21,782 bases of DNA from a virus. The translations under genes were made by a program, and so were the position numbers. The stretch is from the IMG/VR virus record IMGVR_UViG_3300036045_000456, positions 1 to 21,782 of that record. One strand, given 5' to 3'. The notes beneath the pieces were generated by a model. The model worked only from the letters and a program-made list of their open reading frames with translations. It was not told the origin of the DNA and did no database searches. Within the stretch, counting starts at the first letter, position 1, and each line of letters opens with the position of its first letter. Below are positions 14,417-21,782 of the stretch, piece after piece.

Positions 14417-15145
14417 ATGTACGACCTCAACGATGCCCAGCCGCAGATAGCGCCGGTCGGTGAGCTCATCCCCGACGGCACGTTCGCCCGCGTCGCGATG
14501 ACCATCCGCCCGGGCGGGCTCAACGGCGCCACGCCCACCGACGCCGGTCTCCTCAAGGCCTCGGGCTCGAGCGAGGTGAAGCTTCTCGACTGCGAGTTCA
14601 CCGTGGTCGAGGGTCCGTTCGCCCGGCGGAAGTTCTGGCAGACCTTCACCGTCTCCGGCGGCAAGGTCGACGAGAAGGGCCAGTCGAAGGGCTGGAACAT
14701 CGCAAAGAGCGCGTTCCGGGCGATGATCGACAGTGCCTTGGGCCTCGACCCGAAGGACGACAGCGCAGCGGCGAAGTCGAAGCGGGTCATCCACGGCCTG
14801 CGACAGCTCGACGGCATCGTCTTCGTCGCGCGCATCATGGTCGAGCCGGCGTCCAACCCGAACTACAAGGATGCCAACAAGCTCGCCAACGTGGTGACGC
14901 CGGACGAGCCGCAGCACGCCGCGGTACTGCGCGGCGAGATCGTCCCGCCCGATCCGGTGAACGCTAAGCCGCGGAAGGTCGAGGCTGCGCCCACGGCTCC
15001 CGCCTGGACGACGCCCGCACCGACCGCCGCCGCGACACCCTGGGCCGCGCAGGCGGCGCCCGCTCCCGCTGCCGCGCCCGCCGCCACACCGGCTCCGGCT
15101 ACGACGGCGACGCTCGCGGCGACACCGGCCTGGCTCAACGGCTGA
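14417..15145 (+). CDS. Putative SSB-like prophage protein with Ala/Pro-rich tail (242 aa)
   Basis: The first ~165 residues hold a β-rich domain (VKLLDCEFTVVEGPFARRKFWQTFTVSGG, 54-82) and a helical block, WNIAKSAFRAMIDSALGLD. This layout is typical of phage DUF669-like or single-strand-binding proteins that follow a Sak4-type ATPase. Then comes a disordered tail of Ala, Pro and Thr (about 188-236) ending in AWLNG, as in SSB proteins with a conserved tip, although the tip here is not acidic. An AGGA ribosome binding site precedes the ATG. The SSB role is inferred mainly from context. Confidence 0.65.
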   Translation: MYDLNDAQPQIAPVGELIPDGTFARVAMTIRPGGLNGATPTDAGLLKASGSSEVKLLDCEFTVVEGPFARRKFWQTFTVSGGKVDEKGQSKGWNIAKSAFRAMIDSALGLDPKDDSAAAKSKRVIHGLRQLDGIVFVARIMVEPASNPNYKDANKLANVVTPDEPQHAAVLRGEIVPPDPVNAKPRKVEAAPTAPAWTTPAPTAAATPWAAQAAPAPAAAPAATPAPATTATLAATPAWLNG

Positions 15146-15152
15146 GCTAGCG

Positions 15153-15380
15153 GTGACCCCGGACGAGTGGCAGGCGCACGTCACGCGCGAGGCGGCGAGG
15201 GAGATCGGCAGATGGCTCGAAGGCCGTGGAAGGCTCGCCGCACCCGTGTCGTCGCTCACGCTCGCGGACCTCGAGGCGATGGCGAGCGCGGCGATCTGCC
15301 GCTTCGTGGTGATGGGCTCGGAGCGCATCCGGGACCGGCCCGAGGCGAGCCGCGACCTCACCTGGCTCTTGCTGGGATAG
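15153..15380 (+). CDS. Small conserved prophage protein (75 aa)
   Basis: The GTG start is at 15153, 7 bp after the previous stop. It is a helical protein (WQAHVTREAAREIGRWLEG, LTLADLEAMASAAICRFVVMGSERI) with no recognised family. Its 3' end overlaps the zinc-finger gene that follows. The overlapping longer frame that begins at 15167 is not coding across this stretch. Confidence 0.65.
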   Translation: MTPDEWQAHVTREAAREIGRWLEGRGRLAAPVSSLTLADLEAMASAAICRFVVMGSERIRDRPEASRDLTWLLLG

Positions 15381-15748
15381 CCCTCTGCGCGGTCTGCCTC
15401 CGCGAGGCGCGGGGCTTCGGCTTCTGCCGCGGCCTGCGCCACGCGGACTTCCCCTACCACCGCTTCTGCTCGCGACGCTGCCAGGACATCAGCGCGGCGC
15501 TCACCACGAGGACCGACGGCATGATCGACAAGACCGCCCGCGAGACCCAGGCGCTGAAGGACGCCCGGCCGCACTTCGCCGAAGCCCTGACCGCTCTCGG
15601 GCTGATGGCGCCGTTCCTCGACCGCACCGCCGCGGAGATTGACCGGCTCATCGAGGCGGCCGTCACCGGCTACGTCGAGAGCATGCAGCGCCAGGCGGCC
15701 CAGCGGGAACGCACGGGCACCACCTACGACGACCCTATTCCATTCTGA
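15362..15748 (+). CDS. DUF6511-type zinc-finger prophage protein; start uncertain
   Basis: The N-terminus carries a zinc-binding pattern, CAVCLREARGFGFC then H-x-x-FCSRRCQDI, as in DUF6511-type proteins of alphaproteobacterial prophages. A helical half ending in TYDDPIPF follows. The start is a problem: no ATG, GTG or TTG lies in frame between 15212 and 15521, and the ATG at 15521 would remove the zinc site. Candidates are CTG 15362, ATA 15377 (which would form an ATAG overlap with the upstream stop), or ATG 15212, which would overlap most of the preceding gene. The CTG is given here by convention only. The family assignment is more certain than the start. Confidence 0.65.
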   Translation: MALAGIALCAVCLREARGFGFCRGLRHADFPYHRFCSRRCQDISAALTTRTDGMIDKTARETQALKDARPHFAEALTALGLMAPFLDRTAAEIDRLIEAAVTGYVESMQRQAAQRERTGTTYDDPIPF

Positions 15749-15758
15749 GATCTGCACG

Positions 15759-16556
15759 ATGATCGACCTGAATCACAACTCCGGCTGCCAGTACGGCGGC
15801 GCCATGACGCTGCCCGACACCACGGCGCTTGTCGGTGCGGCGATCGACCGGGCACTGCTCGCCCGCCAGCAGGAGCAGACCCCGCGCACCTACGTGAGCA
15901 CATCAGGGCTCGGCCGCGCCTGCCTGCGGCAGATCCAGTACGACTACCTAGCCGCGCCGAAAGACGAAGGCCGCGACTTCGAGCCGCGCATTCTGCGCAT
16001 CTTCGAGGCCGGGCATCGCGGCGAGCACATCGTCGCCGGATGGCTGCGGCTCGCGGGCTTCGACCTTCGCACCGAGCGGACCGATGGACGGCAGTTCGGC
16101 TTCTCGGCGCTCGACGGCGGTTTCAAGGGCCACATCGACGGCTGCCTCGTCTCCGGGCCGGTGCCGCTCCGCTACCCGGCGCTCTGGGAGAACAAGGCGC
16201 TCGGCGCCGCGTCGTGGAAGGACGTGGTGAAGCGCGGGATCACGCTGTCGAAGCCGGTCTACGCCGCGCAGATCGCGCTCTACCAGGCCTATCTCGAGCT
16301 GCCCAATCCGGCGCTCTTCACCGCCCTCAATCGCGACACCATGGAGCTCTACAGCGAGCTCGTCCCGTTCGACCCGAGCCTTGCCCAGTCGATGAGCGAC
16401 CGCGCCGTGGAGGTGGTCCGCGCGAGCGCAGCGGAGGAGTTGCTGCCGCGGGTGGCGCATGAGCGCTCCTCGGTCCTGTGCCGCGGCGGCCGCAGCGCCG
16501 GCGAGTGGCACGGGGCCTGCGCCTGGCAGGACCGCTGCTGGGGAGCTGCGGCATGA
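15759..16556 (+). CDS. Cas4/AddB-like PD-(D/E)XK exonuclease (265 aa)
   Basis: The nuclease core reads HRGEHIVAGWLRLAGF (86-101), GHIDGCL with D127, WENKAL with E144 and K146, and QIALYQAYL with Q171 and Y175. This is the standard D...ExK...QxxxY pattern. C55 (GRACLRQ) plus C241, C254 and C260 (CRGG...ACAWQDRCW) match the four-cysteine iron-sulfur layout of Cas4 and AddB. It is probably the phage recombination exonuclease acting with the Sak4-type ATPase. The ATG at 15759 fits best, with GAGA upstream; the frame further upstream is not coding. It overlaps the next gene (ATGA). Confidence 0.9.
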   Translation: MIDLNHNSGCQYGGAMTLPDTTALVGAAIDRALLARQQEQTPRTYVSTSGLGRACLRQIQYDYLAAPKDEGRDFEPRILRIFEAGHRGEHIVAGWLRLAGFDLRTERTDGRQFGFSALDGGFKGHIDGCLVSGPVPLRYPALWENKALGAASWKDVVKRGITLSKPVYAAQIALYQAYLELPNPALFTALNRDTMELYSELVPFDPSLAQSMSDRAVEVVRASAAEELLPRVAHERSSVLCRGGRSAGEWHGACAWQDRCWGAAA

Positions 16557-17302
16557 TCCCCGACGCCTACGACCTGAAGCGCGTCGTCGCGCGGCATTGG
16601 CGGCGGTTCTGGTGCGGCGAGGAGCTGCGAGGCCTAATCGCAGCGCCGGTCTACCACTTCGCCGACCAGGAAGCCTTCGACTCGGACGAGGTGGACAGCG
16701 TCAGCCGCCGCCTCTCTGCCGAGCCGGTCCGACTGCCGCACCGCCGGGTGGCCTTCGAGGTGCGGGATCGCGGCGAGGATCGGCGCGCCCTCGTCGCCTT
16801 CGCCTATGAGACCGGGACGGGGGTGGAGGCCCTCTTGCTCGCTCGGCTGCGGGCCTCCCGGCAGTGGACCGACGTCCTCGCCCAGGCGCAGTTCAGTTTG
16901 GACGGCTGGGCCGAGGTCGTCGGCAACCCGCTCGGGGAGCCGATGCACGGCGACCATCCCTATGCCCATTGCCTGACCGGCATGGTCTGGCGCGCGCTCG
17001 CGATCCTCAGCGTGGCCGGCACGGCGACCGAGCAGACGGTCTCCCGGGTGCACCGCCCGAAGCTCGCGAGCGCCGGCGTCCGCGGCTGGACCTGGCACCA
17101 GGTCGAGATCGTGCCGGAGCGGCTGGTCCGCGCCTCCGGGCCGACCGGTGGAAGCCATGCCAGCCCCCGTTGGCACGTGCGGCGCGGCCACTGGCGCCAG
17201 ATCGCGGACGGACGGCGGGTCTTCGTGCGGGCTTGCGAGGTCGGCGATCCCACCCGCGGCGGCGTGGTGAAGGATTACTTCGTTGGAGCGCGGGCGGCAT
17301 GA
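16553..17302 (+). CDS. Conserved prophage protein, unknown function (249 aa)
   Basis: The ATG at 16553 overlaps the exonuclease stop; the longer frame from 16478 is not used. The N-terminus (MIPDAYDLKRVVARHWRRFWCGEELR) is helical. The C-terminus has a conserved block typical of small phage proteins: SPRWHVRRGHWRQIADGRRVFVRACEVGDPTRGGVVKDYFV. No catalytic motif is visible. It is coupled by ATGA at both ends, so it is probably part of the replication and recombination machinery. Confidence 0.75.
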   Translation: MIPDAYDLKRVVARHWRRFWCGEELRGLIAAPVYHFADQEAFDSDEVDSVSRRLSAEPVRLPHRRVAFEVRDRGEDRRALVAFAYETGTGVEALLLARLRASRQWTDVLAQAQFSLDGWAEVVGNPLGEPMHGDHPYAHCLTGMVWRALAILSVAGTATEQTVSRVHRPKLASAGVRGWTWHQVEIVPERLVRASGPTGGSHASPRWHVRRGHWRQIADGRRVFVRACEVGDPTRGGVVKDYFVGARAA

Positions 17303-18615
17303 CCGACTTCACCCCGTCGGCCGCGCAGGCAGCAGCGATCCGCGAGATCAGGGACTGGTTCGAGAACCGCACCGACGAGGCCCAGGTCTTCCGGATGTTC
17401 GGCTATGCTGGCTCCGGAAAGAGCACCGTGCTGCGCTTCGCCCTCGACGAGCTCGGCCTCTCGCCGCACCAGGGCGAGCGCGACGGCGGCTGCGTACCCG
17501 GGGTCGTCACCGCCACCTTCACCGGCAAGGCGGCGCACGTGCTGCGCGGCAAGGGCACGCCGGCGCGCACCATCCATTCCCTGATTTACAGCGTGCTCGA
17601 GGCGACCGAGGAGGAGGTCGAGGCCGCCACGAAGAAGGTGCGCGAGGCGGAAGGCTCGGTCCGCACCTTCACCGGCTTCGAGCGCACCGCCGCGGAGGCC
17701 GGCATCGAAGCGATGCGCCAGGCGCTCGCGCAGATGAAGAAGCCGCGCTTCGCGCTCAACCCGCAGAGCGACGCGGCGGACGCGAAGCTCATCGTGCTCG
17801 ACGAGGTCTCCATGGTCGGCGAGGAGATGGCGCGCGACCTGATGAGCTTCGGCAAGCCGATCCTGGTGCTCGGCGACCCGGGTCAGCTGCCGCCGATCAA
17901 GGGCGAAGGCGCCTTCACCCGCGACGCCCCGGACGTCATGCTGACCGAGATCCACCGCCAGGCGGCGGAGAGCGCGATCATCCGCCTCGCCACCATGGCA
18001 CGACAGGGCGAGCCGATCGGCTTCGGGGTCTACGACCGCAGCGTGGCGAAGATGCGCAAGGGCGACGTGACGCCAGCGCAGGCGCTGCGTTCGGGGCAGC
18101 TGATCTGCGGGATGAACGCCACGCGCCTCCAGCTCAACAACGCCATGCGTCACGCCGCGGGCTATGGCGGCGTGCTCCCCTCAGGGCCCGGCGAGAAGAT
18201 CATCTGCCTGAAGAACCAGAACGACATCGGGCTGATCAACGGCATGTTCGTCACGCTGGAGGACGTGGTCGACGAGGGCAGCCTATTCTTCTCGGCGGTG
18301 GTGAAGGACGAGGACGGCCGGTCGGTCCAGCCACCAGACTGCAACGGGGCGCTGGGGCGGCTGCGCATCTACAAGGGGCACTTCGAGGATCATCTCGGCT
18401 TCGACCGCGAACGGCACGACCGCGACTGGCGGGAGAAGCGCAAGCTGACCGAGGCGACCTTCGGCTGGGCGATCACCGCGCACAAGGCGCAAGGCTCGCA
18501 GTGGGAGAACGTCATCGTCTGGGACGACGGGCTCGGCAAGAGCGGGCTCGATCGGCGGCGCTGGCTCTACACCGCGATCACCCGCGACGAGCGCGGTCTC
18601 GTCATCCTCGCCTGA
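17299..18615 (+). CDS. RecD-like SF1B DNA helicase (438 aa)
   Basis: Motif I is GYAGSGKST (35-43), motif Ia is TATFTGKAAHVLRGK (71-85), motif II is LIVLDEVSMV (164-173), motif III is LVLGDPGQLPPI (189-200) and motif IV is near LTEIHRQ (215-221). Motifs V/VI are WAITAHKAQGSQWENVIV (390-407) and WLYTAITRDERGLVIL (422-437). This is the compact form of Dda/RecD2-type 5'-3' helicases encoded by phages. The real start is the ATG at 17299 (ATGA with the previous stop). It probably works with the primase-helicase and exonuclease in phage replication. Confidence 0.92.
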   Translation: MTDFTPSAAQAAAIREIRDWFENRTDEAQVFRMFGYAGSGKSTVLRFALDELGLSPHQGERDGGCVPGVVTATFTGKAAHVLRGKGTPARTIHSLIYSVLEATEEEVEAATKKVREAEGSVRTFTGFERTAAEAGIEAMRQALAQMKKPRFALNPQSDAADAKLIVLDEVSMVGEEMARDLMSFGKPILVLGDPGQLPPIKGEGAFTRDAPDVMLTEIHRQAAESAIIRLATMARQGEPIGFGVYDRSVAKMRKGDVTPAQALRSGQLICGMNATRLQLNNAMRHAAGYGGVLPSGPGEKIICLKNQNDIGLINGMFVTLEDVVDEGSLFFSAVVKDEDGRSVQPPDCNGALGRLRIYKGHFEDHLGFDRERHDRDWREKRKLTEATFGWAITAHKAQGSQWENVIVWDDGLGKSGLDRRRWLYTAITRDERGLVILA

Positions 18616-18630
18616 GCCCCGCGTGCCGCC

Positions 18631-21198
18631 ATGATCGATCTCAACGACGTCTGGTCGCCGCCGGCCCGCGTCGACCTCGCCGCGGTGAAGGCGCAGCTCG
18701 CCGCGACCGCCGCCGGCTGGCTGCCGGACCTCTTCCCGCAGGCCCGCCTTGCGCCCGACCGGCGGACGCTGCGCTGCGCCGACCTCTCGGGCCGCCCGCC
18801 GCGGAAGGAGGGCTCCTGCGTCCTGCACCTCGACGGGCCCTACGCCGGCTGGGGCTTCGACTTCTCGACCGGAGAACGGGCTGGCCTGGTCGACCTGATC
18901 TATCACGCCACCGGGCTCACCGACGGCGCGCTCTTCGAAGAGGCGGCGCGGCTCGCGCGCATGGACCGGCCGGTGCCGGCGCCGCGAGCGAGGCCCGACC
19001 ACACGCTCGAGGTCCGCCGCATCCTCGACGGCTGCCGGCCGCTCGCCGGCAGCCCGGCAGAGGCCTATCTGCGCAGCCGCGGGCTGACGGACCCGAACTC
19101 GACGGACCTGCTCTATCATCCCGACCTCACCGACTACGACGGCGGCCGCGGCTGGCCGGGCATGGTCGCCATCCCGCGGCGTGCCGACGGCACTAAAGTC
19201 GGCGGCATTCATCGGACCTTCCTGCTCGACGACGGCTCGGCGAAAGCGCCGGCGGGAAAGAAGATGCTGGGCTCCGTGGCCGACGGCGCGGTGCGGCTCT
19301 TCCCGATCGGCGACGACGGACATCTCGGCATCGCCGAGGGCGTCGAGACTGCGCTCGCCGCGCAGGCGATCTTCGGCGTGCCGGTCTGGGCCGCGCTCTC
19401 CGCCGACGGCGTGGCGCGCTGGCAGTGGCCGGCCGACCTGCGGCGCGTCACGATCTTTGCCGACGCCGGCGAGGCCGGACGCGCGGCGGCCGCCCGGCTC
19501 GCCGAGCGGCTGACCGCCGGGGGGGTTCCGAACGAGATCGTGGCGCCGCTCCATGGCGACGACTTCAACGACGACCTGCAGCGCGGCGCGGCGGCGGCGG
19601 ACTATGGACGCGCGCCGGACGTGACCGACACCGAGGCGACGCCGGCGACCGTCGCGGGCAAGCCCGGCGCCGGCACCCTCTGTGCCGAGCTCGAAGCCGC
19701 GGCCGAGGCGTTGACCAACCCGCCCGACGTCGCCGCGCTGGGCACGCTGCTCGGGCGTCTGGTTCTGGCCAGGCTCGACCCGTTGCCGGAGCGGCAGGTG
19801 CTGGCGCGAATGAAGAGCCGGACCGGCATCGCCATGTCGGTGCTCGAGCGGCAGCTCGGCGAGCTGCGCCGGCGACTGAACGCGACCGGCGGCCTGTCGC
19901 ACCGCGCCGTCCGTCCGGCCTGGTCGCACCAGCTGCGCCTCGACCTCGCCGGCCAGCCCGAGCGCAACGAGGCCAACGTCATCACCGCGCTCGGCTGCGA
20001 CGAGGCCTTCGCCGGCGCGATCGTCTTCGACGATTTCCGCAAGGAGGTGCTCGTCACCCGGCCGCTGCCCTGGTCCCCGGCGGGCGAGCGCTTCCCCCGC
20101 TCCTGGACCGACGCCGACGACGTGCGCGCGGCCGCCTGGCTGCAGCACCGGGAGCTGAACGTGACCCCGATGACCGTGAGCCGCAGCGTCCTCGCCGTGG
20201 CGCGCGAGACCATGGTGCATCCGGTTCGCGACCATCTCGGCGCGCTGGCCTGGGACGGGGCGCCGCGCATAGAGACCTGGGTCCCGCGCTACCTCGGCGC
20301 CGAGGACACCACGTTCAACCGATCGGCCGGCGCGCTCTGGCTGATCTCTGCGGTCGCCCGCATCTTCCGGCCCGGGGTCAAGGCCGACCACATGCTGGTG
20401 CTCGAGGGCCCGCAGGGCGCCGGCAAGTCCACGGCGCTGAAGATCCTCGCCGGCGAGGACTGGTTCACCGACGAGCTGCCCGACCTCGGCTCGAAGGACG
20501 CCGCCATGCACATGCAGGGCGTCTGGATCATCGAGATCGCCGAGCTCGACGCCATAGGCAAGGCCGAGGTGTCGCGGATCAAGGCGTTCCTCACCCGCAC
20601 CACCGACCGTTTCCGTCCGCCCTACGGCCGCTACACCATCGAGGTGCCGCGGAGCTGTGTCTTCGCCGGCACGGTGAACCCGGACGCCTATCTCCGCGAC
20701 GAGACCGGCGCCCGCCGCTTCTGGCCGATCCGCTGCGGGAGCATCGACACCGCGGCGCTCGCCCGCGACCGCGACCAGCTCTGGGCCGAGGCCGTCGCCC
20801 GGTTCCGCGCCGGCGCGATCTGGTGGCTCGACAGCCCCGAGCTGACCGACGCCGCCGCGCGCGAGCAGGACAAGCGCTACCAGGTCGACGCCTGGGACGC
20901 GCTGATCGCCCGCTGGATCACCCACGAGGTGCGGACGGTCGCCGGCTCCTCGCCCTACGACCCGCCCCGCACCGAGAGCGTGGAGCGCGCGGCGCCCCTC
21001 ACCGACGTGTCGGTCGGCGAGATCCTCGGCCAGTGCATCGGCCTCGAGCCGGGGCGGTGGACCCGTGCCGACCAGATGCGCGCCGGCGCCTACCTCAAGG
21101 CGAAGGGCTGGGAGCGCTATCAGACCCGTAAGGCGAAGGGACGGCACGGCGCGAAGGAGTGGCGGTACCGCAACCCGGCCCCGGCCGGAGAGGACTGA
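18631..21198 (+). CDS. Toprim primase fused to VapE-type helicase (855 aa)
   Basis: The N-terminal third holds a primase-like domain with AEAYLRSRGLTDP (143-155, DUF7146-like). A Toprim segment follows: IAEGVETALAAQ with E236, and VTIFADAG with D278, where the usual second Asp is absent. HGDDFNDDL (308-316) comes next. The C-terminal half is a VapE-type SF3 ATPase: Walker A GPQGAGKST (593-601), Walker B VWIIEIAELD (631-640), and GARRFWPI (693-700) with the arginine finger. The order primase then helicase is that of phage and mobile-element replication initiators. The start MIDLNDVW has no strong ribosome binding site but follows the previous gene by 15 bp. Confidence 0.92.
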   Translation: MIDLNDVWSPPARVDLAAVKAQLAATAAGWLPDLFPQARLAPDRRTLRCADLSGRPPRKEGSCVLHLDGPYAGWGFDFSTGERAGLVDLIYHATGLTDGALFEEAARLARMDRPVPAPRARPDHTLEVRRILDGCRPLAGSPAEAYLRSRGLTDPNSTDLLYHPDLTDYDGGRGWPGMVAIPRRADGTKVGGIHRTFLLDDGSAKAPAGKKMLGSVADGAVRLFPIGDDGHLGIAEGVETALAAQAIFGVPVWAALSADGVARWQWPADLRRVTIFADAGEAGRAAAARLAERLTAGGVPNEIVAPLHGDDFNDDLQRGAAAADYGRAPDVTDTEATPATVAGKPGAGTLCAELEAAAEALTNPPDVAALGTLLGRLVLARLDPLPERQVLARMKSRTGIAMSVLERQLGELRRRLNATGGLSHRAVRPAWSHQLRLDLAGQPERNEANVITALGCDEAFAGAIVFDDFRKEVLVTRPLPWSPAGERFPRSWTDADDVRAAAWLQHRELNVTPMTVSRSVLAVARETMVHPVRDHLGALAWDGAPRIETWVPRYLGAEDTTFNRSAGALWLISAVARIFRPGVKADHMLVLEGPQGAGKSTALKILAGEDWFTDELPDLGSKDAAMHMQGVWIIEIAELDAIGKAEVSRIKAFLTRTTDRFRPPYGRYTIEVPRSCVFAGTVNPDAYLRDETGARRFWPIRCGSIDTAALARDRDQLWAEAVARFRAGAIWWLDSPELTDAAAREQDKRYQVDAWDALIARWITHEVRTVAGSSPYDPPRTESVERAAPLTDVSVGEILGQCIGLEPGRWTRADQMRAGAYLKAKGWERYQTRKAKGRHGAKEWRYRNPAPAGED

Positions 21199-21265
21199 TC
21201 GTCCTGCAGGCAGAGCGACCCATCGGCTCCGGCGCGCTCGCGATCAGGCACGCCGGGTCCGGCCG

Positions 21266-21736
21266 TCACGCGACCTCGCTTCCTCCCCTGGCGGCGGGTC
21301 TCGCCCACCGGAGCTTCCGCGTCCGCTCGATCGTGTAGTCCATGCCGCGCTTGCGGTTCACCTCCCGGCCGTTCAGCTGCCAGGTGATGACGCAGAGGGC
21401 GTACTCCCAGTGACGGACCGCGGTCGCCCGGGTGACGCCGAAGCGGTGGCAGATGTGCTTCCACGGCATGCCGTCGGCGCGGGCCCAGACGAGGTTCGCA
21501 TGGAGCCGGGACAGGAACCGGTTCCACGTGATCGTCTCCTCCATGCGGCTGATCGCCTGCGGCGAGGGCAGCACCTTCATCGGCCGCGGCGCCTGGTCGG
21601 CGATCTCGCGGGCGGTGAGCACGACGTCGGGCCAGGTGCTGAAGTACCCGCGCCTCTGCGGCCCCGGCAGCGCGGCGAGCACCGCCGACGCCTCGGAGAG
21701 CCGCTCCTCGACCCTCTCGCGTGTCCAGTCAGCCAT
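21266..21736 (-). CDS. DUF6362-type prophage protein (156 aa)
   Basis: The layout is WTRERVEERLSEASAVLAALP, then FSTWPDVV, SPQAISRMEETITWNRFL, and LVWARADGMPWKHICHRFGVTRATAVRHWEYAL, a helix-turn-helix-like stretch, then WQLNGREV. This matches DUF6362-type proteins of alphaproteobacterial prophages, which look like DNA-binding or packaging accessory proteins. ATG 21736 is preferred over an upstream ATG at 21760 because a GAGGCG ribosome binding site lies just before it. It is convergent with the primase-helicase gene across a 67-bp gap that shows no clear terminator. Confidence 0.82.
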   Translation of the reverse strand: MADWTRERVEERLSEASAVLAALPGPQRRGYFSTWPDVVLTAREIADQAPRPMKVLPSPQAISRMEETITWNRFLSRLHANLVWARADGMPWKHICHRFGVTRATAVRHWEYALCVITWQLNGREVNRKRGMDYTIERTRKLRWARPAARGGSEVA

Positions 21737-21782
21737 GCTGCGCCTCGCCCGCCTCGGCACGCCTGCCGTAGAGCTTGTCGCC
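21729..21782 (-). CDS. C-terminal tail of an upstream gene, cut by window edge
   Basis: In the minus strand the frame GDKLYGRRAEAGEAQHG ends at a TGA (21731-21729) that overlaps the start of the DUF6362-type gene by a few bases. That kind of overlap is the norm throughout this element, so this is probably the end of the preceding gene. Only 17 residues are visible; nothing can be said about function. Confidence 0.4.
   Translation of the reverse strand, partial: GDKLYGRRAEAGEAQHG

Noticed and set aside
17283-19196. Plus-strand open frame overlapping the RecD-like gene and the start of the primase gene
   Set aside because: Wrong frame of real genes; composition dominated by Arg, Ala, Gly and Pro with no domain.
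18283-21147. Long open frame on the minus strand (954 codons) opposite the primase-helicase
   Set aside because: It is a shadow of a G+C-rich gene: no motif, no ribosome binding site, and an Arg/Ala/Gly-rich composition. The plus strand carries recognisable Toprim and VapE motifs.

Overview
The window is high-G+C DNA that looks alphaproteobacterial, probably a Rhodospirillales/Rhizobiales-type genome. The main pointer is a serine recombinase cassette of the type 64-aa ORF / DUF2924 / recombinase / HTH protein. The prophage-like genes (DUF6511- and DUF6362-type proteins, a Toprim-VapE primase-helicase) fit the same group. No rRNA, tRNA or CRISPR array was seen. Taxon and families are judged from sequence motifs, not from a database search.

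Layout: (1) Positions 1-~460 hold remnants of two nested IS5-type insertion sequences. (2) Positions 480-8751 carry a seven-gene operon on the minus strand, visibly less G+C-rich than the rest. In transcription order it encodes a ParB-like protein, a small PD-(D/E)XK nuclease-like protein, a SNF2 helicase, a second ParB-like protein, a DGQHR/DndB-like protein, a radical SAM enzyme and an HSP90-type GHKL ATPase. Six of the seven genes are joined to their neighbour by an overlap or a 1-nt gap; the only larger gap (71 nt) is before the DndB-like gene. (3) Positions 8896-11244 (minus) hold the integration cassette. (4) Positions 11451-21198 (plus) hold a prophage or integrative-element replication and recombination module: regulators, a RecA-like Sak4-type ATPase, an SSB-like candidate, a zinc-finger protein, a Cas4-like exonuclease, a RecD-like helicase and a Toprim-VapE primase-helicase. 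(5) Positions 21266-21782 (minus) hold a DUF6362-type gene and the tail of another gene.

The most interesting part is region 2. It combines a possible modification enzyme (radical SAM), three ParB/DGQHR-type proteins of the kind found in DNA sulfur- and deazaguanine-modification loci, a helicase plus a separate nuclease (a restriction-like pair), and an HSP90-like ATPase. It lacks the hallmark genes of Dnd (DndA/C/D/E), Dpd (a TGT-like DpdA), BREX and DISARM. The working inference is a DNA-modification and anti-phage island carried as cargo next to the recombinase. Its chemistry is unknown, and IS insertion at its 3' end may have separated further genes from it.
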